Of a stretch of 39,482 nucleotides of DNA, positions 1-7,509 are shown one piece after another. The notes beneath the pieces are model-generated. The model did no database searches. It was not told where the DNA came from and saw only the letters and a program-made list of their open reading frames with translations. The DNA lies in the NCBI RefSeq assembly GCF_003461245.1, contig NZ_QTWS01000020.1:39574-79055 (forward strand). The letters run 5' to 3'. Source of the stretch: Blautia sp. AF19-10LB. GTDB taxonomy: Bacteria > Bacillota > Clostridia > Lachnospirales > Lachnospiraceae. Every line of letters begins with the position of its first letter. Position 1 is the stretch's first letter. Position numbers and translations under genes: made by a program.

Positions 1-39
1 AAAAAAGATGGTGGATTCAGTCTAGTTCACCATCTTTTT
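1..39. terminator. Perfect-stem bidirectional terminator
   Basis: A 12-bp perfect inverted repeat (2-13 with 28-39) carries an A-run on one side and a T-run on the other, so it can end transcription in either direction. It lies downstream of the minus-strand nuclease remnant. Whatever lies left of the window is not visible. Confidence 0.75.
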
Positions 40-142
40 GTAACTGTTGTGGAAATACCTGCATCGCAGCTGATGCTTATCGTAACACCCCGCCAAACAT
101 CCAATTACACAACATTTGAATAATCAGATTCTGTTCAATCTT

Positions 143-658
143 TTATACTGTCAACAATTCAGCATTTTTTATGATATCTTTTATCTTTTTTTCGTCCATT
201 TCAGCTACATCCGCGATCTGAGCAGCTGTATAACCTTTGTTGTACATTTTCATAATCATTTCCCGTTTACCCATCTCAATTCCGGTTTCAATTCCAGTCT
301 CTTTAATTTTCTGGCTCAAATTACACATAATACTCACATCCTCTCTGAAATCTTTTTCCATTGGAATTGCATATTCAGTTCCAATAATATCCAGTTTTTC
401 GTTTACTGTTAAATCCTGAGACAACCCATCCCTCATCCTGACATAAAATATAATGTCAAATCGTATCATTCCCTCATGAAGTTCCGGATTTTCAAAATTA
501 AGACCAACCACACGAAATTCCTCATTTTTAACAGCAGCATTAGTAAGACCTGTTTCTATTGGAACCGTGTTAATAAATGGTTCACCTTCAATGTTAGAAA
601 CCACATCTTTCGGACTGTATTTGTAGCAACATATGGTATTAGCTCCCAGATCATTCAT
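143..658 (-). pseudogene. Rpn family nuclease/putative transposase remnant, internally deleted
   Basis: The 171-residue product resembles Rpn-type (PD-(D/E)XK, recombination-promoting nuclease) proteins of Lachnospiraceae. It keeps an N-proximal segment ending in RFDIIFYVRMRDGLSQ (about residues 65-81) and a C-terminal tail with the repeated ETGIETGIEMGK motif and a small helix-turn-helix-like end (GYTAAQIADVAEMDEKKIKD). Full-length relatives, as I remember them, have roughly 290-330 residues and place the nuclease core, with its VEAQ-type catalytic motif, between these blocks. Here DGLSQ runs straight into the tail sequence LTVNEKLDIIG near position 418, so the core seems lost in an in-frame deletion. 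The start ATG at 658 has an AGGA six bases upstream. The family call rests on recall of the conserved segments. A short intact relative is the alternative. Confidence 0.6.
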
Positions 659-678
659 GAAAAATCCTACTGGGCTTT

Positions 679-842
679 CAGCATCGGAAAAATATGCTAT
701 ATGCTAAATCCGATGCTGAAAACCTAACATAATCGACAGTTCTGGCATTGGAAATTGGTCTTGCGGATAAATCGATGCTGGTGCCTTAACATAATTGGCA
801 TATCAGGCATCGGGAACTAAATTGTTTATCTGTCCCGATGCC
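679..842. repeat. Three tandem degenerate hairpin repeats (about 62-bp period)
   Basis: Three successive inverted repeats have related arms: 679-687 with 710-718, 742-751 with 772-781, and 804-814 with 833-842. Each is a variant of GGCATCGG paired with CCGATGCC. The first two are followed by the same spacer word, TAACATAAT (725-733 and 787-795). The array fills the gap between the nuclease remnant and the sensor kinase stop codon. None has a clear T-run, so these are not ordinary terminators. They could be a small non-autonomous repeat family or transcript-end structures. Confidence 0.65.
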
Positions 843-855
843 TCGCGATCCTTTT

Positions 856-2970
856 TTACTCTAGTATCCCCCCAAGTACCTCCAAGAGCTCATCCACCAC
901 GATCGGTTTTGCCAGGTGTCCGTTCATGCCTGCTTCCAGGGAGGTCTGGCGGTCTTCGTCGAAGGCGTTGGCGGAAACGGCGATGATCGGGATCTTTGCG
1001 ATGGCTTTGTTTTCCAAAGAGCGAATCTTTCTGGTGGCGGTGTAGCCGTCCATAACTGGCATCTGGATGTCCATGAGGATGACATCATAAAAGCCTTCCG
1101 GGTAATAGGTGACTTTTTCTACGGCAATGGCACCGTTTTCAGCAGTATCTACTTTGAAGCCAGCCTCTTCCAGAATGGCAGTGGCGATTTCACGGTTCAT
1201 GCTGTTGTCCTCCACAAGAAGGACTCTTTTGCCGGCAAAAAGTTCCGGCGAACAGGAAATTGTCTTCTGTTCTTCTGATTTCTCTGGTGCTTCCGCGATC
1301 CTCTGACACAGCCGGACGATGATCTCAGTTCCCTTGTTTTCCTCTGATTTGATATCGATCGTTCCACCCATGGCATCTACAAATCCTTTGATGATCGTCA
1401 TCCCAAGCCCGGTTCCCTGAATGCCGCTGATCGTGGAGTTTGCCTGACGCTCAAATGGCTCAAAGATCTTCTGGAGAAATTCCTCACTCATGCCGCAGCC
1501 ATTGTCTTTGACATGGATCTCATAATTTCCAAAATTTTCCTTTTCACAGGGTTTCTGTATGATCCGCAGGGAAATGCTGCCACCAGTTTGGGTGTACTTC
1601 ACCGCATTTCCAAGAAGATTGACCAGGATTTCCTTCACACGCAGCTTATCACAGTAAATATACATATCCTGGACCTGCCAGATATCAATGGAAAATTCCT
1701 GCTTCTTCGCCAGAGCCTGATCCCGGATGATGATATCTGTTTCCCTTACGATATCCGCGATGCTCCAGACACTTTCATCCAGCTTTGTCTGCCCGCTCTC
1801 AATCCTGCTGATCTCCAGTACTTCATTTACGATCCCCAAAAGATGATTTCCCGATATCTTTATCTTTGAGAGATAATCCTGTGTCTTTTCTGTATCACCG
1901 CCCGCCTGGATCGCCAGATTTGTAAAGCCCAGCACTGCATTCATCGGTGTCCGGATATCATGGGACATATTCTGCAGAAATACTTTTTTGGCTACGGATG
2001 CCTGCTTTGCTGCGCACAGAGCTTTCTCCAGAAGTTCCTTCTGTTTCAGCTCATGCTGGGCTGCCTTTTTCTGCTCCTGTTCCCTGTGGATAAAATAGGT
2101 AACGATCAGTATGAGCAGGACTGTCAGCAATCCGATAAAAAGCCAGACATGATCCTGGATAACATCCGTCAGTGTATAAGTCACAACCGTATCAAGATAA
2201 CGATACGTGTGATTAAGCCCATAACTTTCTCCCAGAATACTGAGTCCATGGTTCAGGATCTGAAGCAGTGCCTTATTTCCGGCAGCGACTCCGAAACAGA
2301 GTTTTTCACTGTCTGACAGCGTAATGATGTTTAACTTTTTTTCTCCGTTCAGGAGCTGGCTGACACGAAGCGCACTCAAAAGTGTGCTGTCTGCCTCTCC
2401 CGAATTAACTGCATCAATACACGCCTCGATCCCATCATACATCACGATCTCAGCATCCGGATAATTCGCCAGTGTATACCAGTACTGACGGAGATTATTC
2501 TGATTTACCGCAATTCTGGAAGTAACCTCATTATCATACGGCTCGCGGTAAACGAGTGCTATCGGAAACGCAACGACAGCAGAACTCTGCACAAATTCTT
2601 CCTGCTCTGCATACCACTTTCCATCACTGACAGGCATTACAAAATCCACTTCTCCGTTTTTCAGGCAGTCCAGCATTTCCTGCTGGTCATCAAAGCATCT
2701 GTAAATGATCTCCGGATCATAATCACCGGAAAGTGCATCAAACAGATCCGGTACGATGTCCGACACAAGGCCGGTCGCAGATCCGTCCTCTGCCTTATCG
2801 CAGTATGGCAGATAGTCTGCCAGGTAGCCCACCGTTATCTGAGCATGTTCCTTCATCCACTGCTGTTCCTGCTGCGAAAGAAAAACACTGACCGTTGTTT
2901 CTGTATAATATTTGTTTCGCAGCTCATCAACTTCCACCGCATCCCGCTCATTCATAATGGACATTGCCAT
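856..2970 (-). CDS. Hybrid sensor histidine kinase, C-terminal part of a frameshifted gene
   Basis: The 704 residues comprise a bacterial solute-binding-like (SBP_bac_3) domain (about 35-265), one membrane helix (about 275-292, WLFIGLLTVLLILIVTYFI), a HisKA domain with the phosphoacceptor in NMSHDIRTPMNAV, a HATPase domain (N box EILVNLLGNAVKYT, G boxes DNGCGM and GTGLGM) and a C-terminal receiver with LMDIQMPVMDGY as phosphoaspartate site. This is a BvgS-like plan: extracellular ligand sensing drives autophosphorylation and then transfer to its own receiver. It has no good ribosome site of its own. Reading on upstream past its first ATG stays open back to about 3038 and continues the domain of the preceding ORF, so the two are one broken gene. 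No output regulator gene lies next to it. The ligand is unknown. Confidence 0.85.
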   Translation of the reverse strand: MAMSIMNERDAVEVDELRNKYYTETTVSVFLSQQEQQWMKEHAQITVGYLADYLPYCDKAEDGSATGLVSDIVPDLFDALSGDYDPEIIYRCFDDQQEMLDCLKNGEVDFVMPVSDGKWYAEQEEFVQSSAVVAFPIALVYREPYDNEVTSRIAVNQNNLRQYWYTLANYPDAEIVMYDGIEACIDAVNSGEADSTLLSALRVSQLLNGEKKLNIITLSDSEKLCFGVAAGNKALLQILNHGLSILGESYGLNHTYRYLDTVVTYTLTDVIQDHVWLFIGLLTVLLILIVTYFIHREQEQKKAAQHELKQKELLEKALCAAKQASVAKKVFLQNMSHDIRTPMNAVLGFTNLAIQAGGDTEKTQDYLSKIKISGNHLLGIVNEVLEISRIESGQTKLDESVWSIADIVRETDIIIRDQALAKKQEFSIDIWQVQDMYIYCDKLRVKEILVNLLGNAVKYTQTGGSISLRIIQKPCEKENFGNYEIHVKDNGCGMSEEFLQKIFEPFERQANSTISGIQGTGLGMTIIKGFVDAMGGTIDIKSEENKGTEIIVRLCQRIAEAPEKSEEQKTISCSPELFAGKRVLLVEDNSMNREIATAILEEAGFKVDTAENGAIAVEKVTYYPEGFYDVILMDIQMPVMDGYTATRKIRSLENKAIAKIPIIAVSANAFDEDRQTSLEAGMNGHLAKPIVVDELLEVLGGILE

Positions 2971-2972
2971 AT

Positions 2973-3686
2973 TCAGTTCACTGAGCAGATCCTCCCTTTC
3001 CTTTGCAGTGCACAGATAAAAAAGCTGCTTGCCGATCTTTTAGGAGTGATACCAGAGTAAGAAGAAACCACATTATCGGCACTTACAAACCCATCGATCT
3101 GCTGTTCATTAAATACCCTGGCACATTCCGTAAAATCCGAATAATATTCAATCTCAATATCGGCACGGTGTCTGGCTTTCCATTGTTCCAGTGCTGCAGT
3201 CATACGCTGATCACCTTTGAGCGTACCGATCTTCTTGCCACTGTATGAGGCAATGTCGCCGCACTGCATGGAGCTATCATCCGTATCCTTATAAATATAA
3301 AAAGTCTCATTCAGCATTTCACTGTCCGGATAGCCGATCTGATCCACTCTGTCCTCAGAATAAGCCACACCTGCCATCAGATCGATCTCGCCGTCCTTCA
3401 GCTTCTCGAACAGTTCATCCCATTCGCCATAAACATACTCATATTTCCAGCCTGTATAAGATGCAAGTTTCTGAAGATATTCGTAACTGTATCCGCTTTT
3501 TGGAGCCCTGTCATCCATACCTTCCTGAAAATTATTCGAAAAATAATAGCCTACTTTTACGGTTTCCGCACTTTGCGCAGAAACATCTACACTAAAAAAA
3601 GCCAGAACTCCCACACACAAACACCACAGTATTGTGATAAGAAAATAATGGCTTAGTTTTTTGATCTGCAAATTTCCCGACAGCAC
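2973..3686 (-). CDS. Hybrid sensor kinase N-terminal part: signal sequence plus first solute-binding-like domain (frameshifted)
   Basis: The 237 residues start at GTG 3686, seven bases after a GGGGGG ribosome site. An uncleaved or cleaved signal segment (about 12-32) is followed by an SBP_bac_3 domain with VKVGYYFSNNFQEGMDD, GYSYEYLQKLASYTGW and LKDGEIDLMAGVAYS, typical of amino-acid-binding sensor modules. The last 20 or so residues after SYSGITP are out of frame and unlike the family. Adding one A to the AAAA run (T-run at 3038-3041 on the plus strand) would restore TPKKIGKQLFYLCTAKERE and join it to the downstream kinase ORF. The intact protein would have tandem sensor domains and about 940 residues. 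This is either a real inactivating mutation or a base-call error. Confidence 0.8.
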   Translation of the reverse strand: MLSGNLQIKKLSHYFLITILWCLCVGVLAFFSVDVSAQSAETVKVGYYFSNNFQEGMDDRAPKSGYSYEYLQKLASYTGWKYEYVYGEWDELFEKLKDGEIDLMAGVAYSEDRVDQIGYPDSEMLNETFYIYKDTDDSSMQCGDIASYSGKKIGTLKGDQRMTAALEQWKARHRADIEIEYYSDFTECARVFNEQQIDGFVSADNVVSSYSGITPKRSASSFFICALQRKGRICSVN

Positions 3687-3723
3687 TGTAAATCCCCCCA
3701 GATCATCAAAAATGATTAGTTTT

Positions 3724-3753
3724 ATTATACGCTTTCAGGAAATATGCTGTCAA
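3724..3753 (-). promoter_or_regulatory. Sigma-A type promoter of the sensor kinase
   Basis: On the minus strand TTGACA (3748-3753) and TATAAT (3724-3729), both perfect consensus, are 18 bp apart, about 40 bases before the GTG start at 3686. Confidence 0.75.
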
Positions 3754-3812
3754 TTTTTTAATAAAACAACTTTATATATGCAAATTCATCAAAAAAACTG
3801 GAATAATTTTTA

Positions 3813-3842
3813 TTACAATTTTTGTCCGATCCATGGTATACT
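3813..3842 (+). promoter_or_regulatory. Extended -10 promoter of the acidic small protein
   Basis: TATACT (3837-3842) is preceded by TGG, an extended -10 element, with a weak TTACAA (3813-3818) 18 bp upstream. It sits 33 bases before the ATG at 3876. Confidence 0.55.
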
Positions 3843-3875
3843 TACTGTAAAAACAGGTACAAAGAAGGAATAACT

Positions 3876-4421
3876 ATGAAATACAAAGACGAGATAAAAA
3901 TTGGAATCATGACTGCATGTTTCTGCTGTGCGATGGTTATGGTCTATGCTGTTGTCCCCAAGGATGCCAGTGTTCTCCGGGCACGTGCCACCAGCACCTT
4001 TAAGGAAGCACCCGAGACAGCTGCCGAGGCAGAAGCCGAGAAGCAGTCCGAAGCGGAGGATGCCGGATTTACGATCTATTCCAAGGACAGCAATTATGAC
4101 TACGATACCTCTGATGATTCCGGAAGTTCTGACACATCCTCCTCTGATGCAGATACCACCCAGAATGATGATGGAAGTTCTGATGTTTCCCATGATGATA
4201 ACACTTCTTCGGATGATTACATCAACGAAGACGATAACTCCGGTGATTACAATACTTCCGATCAGATCACTTATCCGACCGATGACGGATCCGACTCTTC
4301 TCATGATGACAGCAGTTCCGGTGATGTCCAGACCGATTATGACACCGGTGGTTCCGATTCTTCGGATGATTCCTCCGGCTCGTTTGAGGAGAATCTTGTC
4401 CTGGAAGAAACTTATCATTAA
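3876..4421 (+). CDS. Small Asp/Ser-rich acidic protein with N-terminal membrane or signal segment
   Basis: The 181-residue product is not of a family I recognise. The ATG at 3876 follows AAGGA (3865-3869) at a good distance, so I prefer it to in-frame codons further upstream. Residues 8-27 form one hydrophobic helix with two adjacent cysteines (IGIMTACFCCAMVMVYAVV), which could be a signal peptide or anchor. The remainder, from about residue 55, is low complexity: dense D, S, T, G and N with scattered Y and almost no basic residues, so it is probably disordered, strongly negative and outside the membrane. It has its own promoter and a terminator just after the stop, so it is a single-gene unit. 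Possible roles include cation binding or a surface linker, but nothing in the sequence decides this. The long reverse-strand frame here is a by-product of the repeats. Confidence 0.7.
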   Translation: MKYKDEIKIGIMTACFCCAMVMVYAVVPKDASVLRARATSTFKEAPETAAEAEAEKQSEAEDAGFTIYSKDSNYDYDTSDDSGSSDTSSSDADTTQNDDGSSDVSHDDNTSSDDYINEDDNSGDYNTSDQITYPTDDGSDSSHDDSSSGDVQTDYDTGGSDSSDDSSGSFEENLVLEETYH

Positions 4422-4441
4422 GAGCCCAATATTTTACGAAG

Positions 4442-4487
4442 AAAAGGCGACCGACATGAGCTGTTTCATGTCAGCCGCCTTTTTCTT
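4442..4487 (+). terminator. Rho-independent terminator after the acidic protein gene
   Basis: AAAGGCG (4443-4449) pairs with CGCCTTT, and an inner GACATGA pairs with TCATGTC. A T-run follows at 4480-4487. It lies 20 bases past the stop at 4421. Confidence 0.8.
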
Positions 4488-4516
4488 TACGGAAGAACGA
4501 TTCAGACAGAAAATTT

Positions 4517-4867
4517 TTACAAAACTTTTCTTCCATTTACTGTCAGCTTAAAAGTTGTCCCAAGAATTTCAGCAGACTTCCTGCAGAACATCATTCTTCC
4601 AAGAAAGATCTCAAAATAATCGTACATGGAGCAAATATTTTCATCAATCTGAAGGTTTAGCGCAATCACAGATTTTTCTTCATCTATCTTAAGTTTCGAA
4701 TCTGTAACTGCATAATTTACGCGGTCATGGATATCAAATGCTGATTTTTCTTTCTGACGCACCCGGCTTCTTCTGACATCTGTTTTATCAGCTATAACAA
4801 GGGCCGCTGATATAACATCTATTCTCGCTCCTCGTTCGATTATTATTCTTACTTCGAAAGTCATCAT
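4517..4867 (-). CDS. Hypothetical protein, 116 residues
   Basis: I do not recognise this protein. It has no signal peptide or membrane helix. It has a basic stretch near residues 32-43 (RRSRVRQKEK) and a mixed C-terminal half with alternating hydrophobic residues ending in TFKLTVNGRKVL, so a small cytoplasmic alpha/beta fold is plausible. Two adjacent ATG codons open the frame at 4867 and 4864, and the ribosome site is weak (GAAGTG). It converges on the acidic protein gene, and the only terminator between them faces the other way. The gap to the next gene on its own side (4868-4954) has no obvious promoter. It may be a real lineage-specific gene, but support is limited to the open frame. Confidence 0.4.
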   Translation of the reverse strand: MMTFEVRIIIERGARIDVISAALVIADKTDVRRSRVRQKEKSAFDIHDRVNYAVTDSKLKIDEEKSVIALNLQIDENICSMYDYFEIFLGRMMFCRKSAEILGTTFKLTVNGRKVL

Positions 4868-4945
4868 AACACTTCTATTGTCCGTAAACTATCAATCTTC
4901 GCTTAAATTATTGTAAAATTATCACGATTCACGCCCTTGGAAAAC

Positions 4946-4999
4946 CTGAACAGACAAAAAAAAGACTTCTACTGTATGTTGTCTGTTCAGTAAAAGTCT
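4946..4999 (-). terminator. Terminator of the miaB-dus unit, with competing 11-bp pairing
   Basis: On the minus strand AGACTTTTACTG (4988-4999) pairs with CAGTAGAAGTCT (4963-4974), followed by eight T residues: a clear terminator just after the dus stop at 5005. The loop-side CTGAACAGACA (4980-4990 on the minus strand) is perfectly complementary to TGTCTGTTCAG (4946-4956), which lies just past the T-run. A second, mutually exclusive or pseudoknot-like fold is therefore possible. Confidence 0.8.
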
Positions 5000-5004
5000 C
5001 TTCT

Positions 5005-5943
5005 TTAAAGAATCAGCTCTTCATTTGAAAATAATTCTGCAACGGCGCTCTCATATACGATGCATTTTTCACTTTTTTTGATTTTTTTGAGATATTTTTT
5101 ATTGTTTGCAAACAGCGGTCCCATATAAAACCAGAGTTCTTTCATCTTAAAAAGAACGTTGCGGTCGCCGGAAACTTCTGCGCGATATGTATGATACACC
5201 AGATCATGGAACTTCCGAAGTTCCGCTTTGGTAAGAGCCTGTCCACCCCTTATCTCTCTTGCAAGGGCAGGATTCGTAAGCGTACCTCTGCCGCTCATGA
5301 CTGCATCAAGTTCCGGAAATCTCTCACAGATTCTCTGATGATCCTCCACGCAGAAAATATCACCATTATAGCAGACCGGATTTGTACTCATCGCAAAAGC
5401 TTCTGCAAACATTTCCAGATTTGGAGTATTTTTGTAAAAATCCTTCTGCACACGCGGATGGATAATGAGTTCTTTCATCGGGAATTTATTATACAGTTTC
5501 ATCAATTCAGGAAATCCCGATGCATCTTCCATTCCCAGCCGTGTTTTGACGGAGATCTGAATATTGCACTTCGCAAAGATCTCATCCAGAAAACGTTCCA
5601 GTTCCTCAGGTCGGTCAAGAAATCCGGCGCCGCAGCCCTTGGTCACGACAGTTTTGGACGGACAGCCAAGATTTAAGTTGACTTCCTGGTAGCCGTATTC
5701 ACTGAGAAGTTCCACTGTTCGGATAAAATCCTCTGCCTTCTTCGTAAGGATCTGAGGAACTGCATACATTCCCTCATTATTCTCCGGCAGCAGGTCTTTC
5801 TTTTCCCTTCCGCTTAAGTTGAGATTCTGCTTGGCACGGATGAACGGGATAAAATATTTGTCAAATCCATCAAAGCATTCAAAAAGAGCCTTACGATATA
5901 CGTAATTCGTGATTCCCTCTAACGGGGCAAGATAAATCTTCAT
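5005..5943 (-). CDS. tRNA-dihydrouridine synthase family protein
   Basis: The 312-residue FMN enzyme reduces uridine to dihydrouridine in tRNA. It opens with MKIYLAPLEGITNYVYR, the usual beta-1 strand of the TIM barrel. The active-site region is NLNLGCPSKTVVTKGCGAG (catalytic Cys in GCPS), followed by SVKTRLG, ELIIHPRVQ, NGDIF and VMSGRGTLTNP, which bind FMN and phosphate. The start at 5943 makes an ATGA four-base overlap with the miaB stop, so translation is probably coupled. An upstream in-frame start would only add residues inside miaB. Dus subfamily (position specificity) cannot be read from the sequence. Confidence 0.93.
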   Translation of the reverse strand: MKIYLAPLEGITNYVYRKALFECFDGFDKYFIPFIRAKQNLNLSGREKKDLLPENNEGMYAVPQILTKKAEDFIRTVELLSEYGYQEVNLNLGCPSKTVVTKGCGAGFLDRPEELERFLDEIFAKCNIQISVKTRLGMEDASGFPELMKLYNKFPMKELIIHPRVQKDFYKNTPNLEMFAEAFAMSTNPVCYNGDIFCVEDHQRICERFPELDAVMSGRGTLTNPALAREIRGGQALTKAELRKFHDLVYHTYRAEVSGDRNVLFKMKELWFYMGPLFANNKKYLKKIKKSEKCIVYESAVAELFSNEELIL

Positions 5944-7376
5944 TCGTTTTCTTCCAGTGTTCCCAGATAGTAGAAGCCTCTGCATTCATCCAGATGGACT
6001 CTGACATATTTGCCAAGGAGGGATTCATTTCCCGGGAAATGTACCAGCAGATTATATTCCGTTCTTCCGGTAAAAATTCCCTTCTCTTTGCTTTCTTCCT
6101 CTACGAGAACTTCCTGCACGCTTCCCTCAAATCTGGAGGAACGTCTGCGGCCTTCCTGCTGTACCAGGGCAAGAAGACGGTTGAATCTTTCTTTTGCCAC
6201 ATCCTGCGGAACCTGATTTTCCATAGCTGCAGCCGGTGTATCGCTTCGTTTGGAATACAGGAAAGTAAATGCTGTATCATAGCCACATTTGGCAACAACA
6301 TCCAGTGTCTCCTGGAAATCCTCCTCTGTCTCACCAGGGAAACCAACAATAATATCTGTTGTCAGGGAAATATCCGGGATTGCTGTGCGGATACGGTCTA
6401 CCAGATCCAGATACTTCTCTTTGTCATAGCGGCGGTTCATCACCTTCAGAATACGGCTGCTGCCGGACTGAAGCGGAAGATGGAGATGATGACAGATCTT
6501 TTTGCTCTTTGCCATCGTCGCGATCAGTTCATCGGAAAGATCCTTCGGATGGGAAGTCATGAAACGGATTCTTTTGAGTCCCTCGATATCTTCCAGCATT
6601 TCCAGAAGCTGTGCAAAAGTAACCGGATTCTCCAGTGTCTTGCCATAAGAGTTTACATTCTGTCCAAGAAGCATGACTTCGGAAACGCCGTCCGCTGCCA
6701 GACGTTTTACTTCCTTGACGATTGCCTCCGGTTCACGGCTGCGCTCACGGCCGCGAACATACGGCACGATACAGTAGCTACAGAAGTTATTGCAGCCAAA
6801 CATGATGTTGACACCGGATTTGAAAGTATAGTTTCTCTCTGTCGGCAGATCCTCCACGATCTGATCTGTTCCTTCCCAGATATCAACGATCTGCTGTTCA
6901 GACTGCTGCATATCATAAAACAGCTCAGCAAATTTAAAAATATTGTGGGTTCCAAAAACAAGGTTTACGAATGGGTATGTCTTCTTGATCTTCTCAACAA
7001 CATGCGGCTCCTGCATCATACAGCCGAACAGGATGATCTTCATATCCGGATTCTTGTCCTTGAGGCTGTGAAGATGTCCAAGTCTTCCATAAACCTTGAG
7101 GTTTGCATTTTCACGGACAGTACAGGTATTGTAGATCACGACATCTGCTTCCTCGTTATCCTGTCTGTGATAGCCGATCTCATCCATGATTCCTGCCACA
7201 ACTTCGGATTGTTTCTCATTCATCTGACATCCAAATGTTGTCAGGCAGTAAGTCAGAGGGCGGCCAAGTGTATTTGATTTCTGTGCAGTAAGTGTCTTTG
7301 CCAGTTCAATAAAAGAATTCTGACGTGCAGTTTCTTCCGCAGTCATGGTATTTGTTTTCTGTGATTCTTTTGTCAT
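5940..7376 (-). CDS. miaB: tRNA-2-methylthio-N6-dimethylallyladenosine synthase MiaB
   Basis: The 478-residue radical-SAM methylthiotransferase adds the ms2 group to i6A37 of tRNA. Its three parts are all present: an N-terminal UPF0004 domain with its auxiliary-cluster cysteines (TFGCQMNEKQSE, FGCMMQE and CTVREN), the radical-SAM core with CxxxCxxC in GCNNFCSYCIVPY followed by VRGRERSR, and a C-terminal TRAM domain (from about residue 410). I start it at ATG 7376 because AAGGAG (7386-7391) is nine bases upstream; that site falls inside the coding frame if the earlier ATG at 7397 is used. It forms an operon with the dihydrouridine synthase, both acting on tRNA. Confidence 0.96.
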   Translation of the reverse strand: MTKESQKTNTMTAEETARQNSFIELAKTLTAQKSNTLGRPLTYCLTTFGCQMNEKQSEVVAGIMDEIGYHRQDNEEADVVIYNTCTVRENANLKVYGRLGHLHSLKDKNPDMKIILFGCMMQEPHVVEKIKKTYPFVNLVFGTHNIFKFAELFYDMQQSEQQIVDIWEGTDQIVEDLPTERNYTFKSGVNIMFGCNNFCSYCIVPYVRGRERSREPEAIVKEVKRLAADGVSEVMLLGQNVNSYGKTLENPVTFAQLLEMLEDIEGLKRIRFMTSHPKDLSDELIATMAKSKKICHHLHLPLQSGSSRILKVMNRRYDKEKYLDLVDRIRTAIPDISLTTDIIVGFPGETEEDFQETLDVVAKCGYDTAFTFLYSKRSDTPAAAMENQVPQDVAKERFNRLLALVQQEGRRRSSRFEGSVQEVLVEEESKEKGIFTGRTEYNLLVHFPGNESLLGKYVRVHLDECRGFYYLGTLEENE

Positions 7377-7471
7377 TTCCAATAACTCCTTATCCATAGA
7401 TTCGTAATATCTCGATGATCAGTCAGATCTGATAAAATATTCTTTCATGGTCAAAATGCTAACAATTATAT

Positions 7472-7500
7472 ATTGTACAAAAAATTTCTGATATGTGCAA
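7472..7500 (-). promoter_or_regulatory. Promoter of miaB-dus
   Basis: On the minus strand TTGCAC (7495-7500) and TACAAT (7472-7477) are exactly 17 bp apart. The start of transcription would fall about 90 bases before the miaB ATG. Confidence 0.55.
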
Positions 7501-7509
7501 GCGGAATAT

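Noticed and set aside
3813..4418. Long reverse-strand frame of 201 codons over the acidic protein gene
   Set aside because: It is rich in I, G, R and V from reading Asp/Ser repeats backwards and has no ribosome site; the plus-strand gene has promoter, ribosome site and terminator.
5994..7277. Plus-strand open frame of 427 codons opposite miaB
   Set aside because: It lies entirely antisense to a clear miaB with all its motifs; composition is shadow-like.
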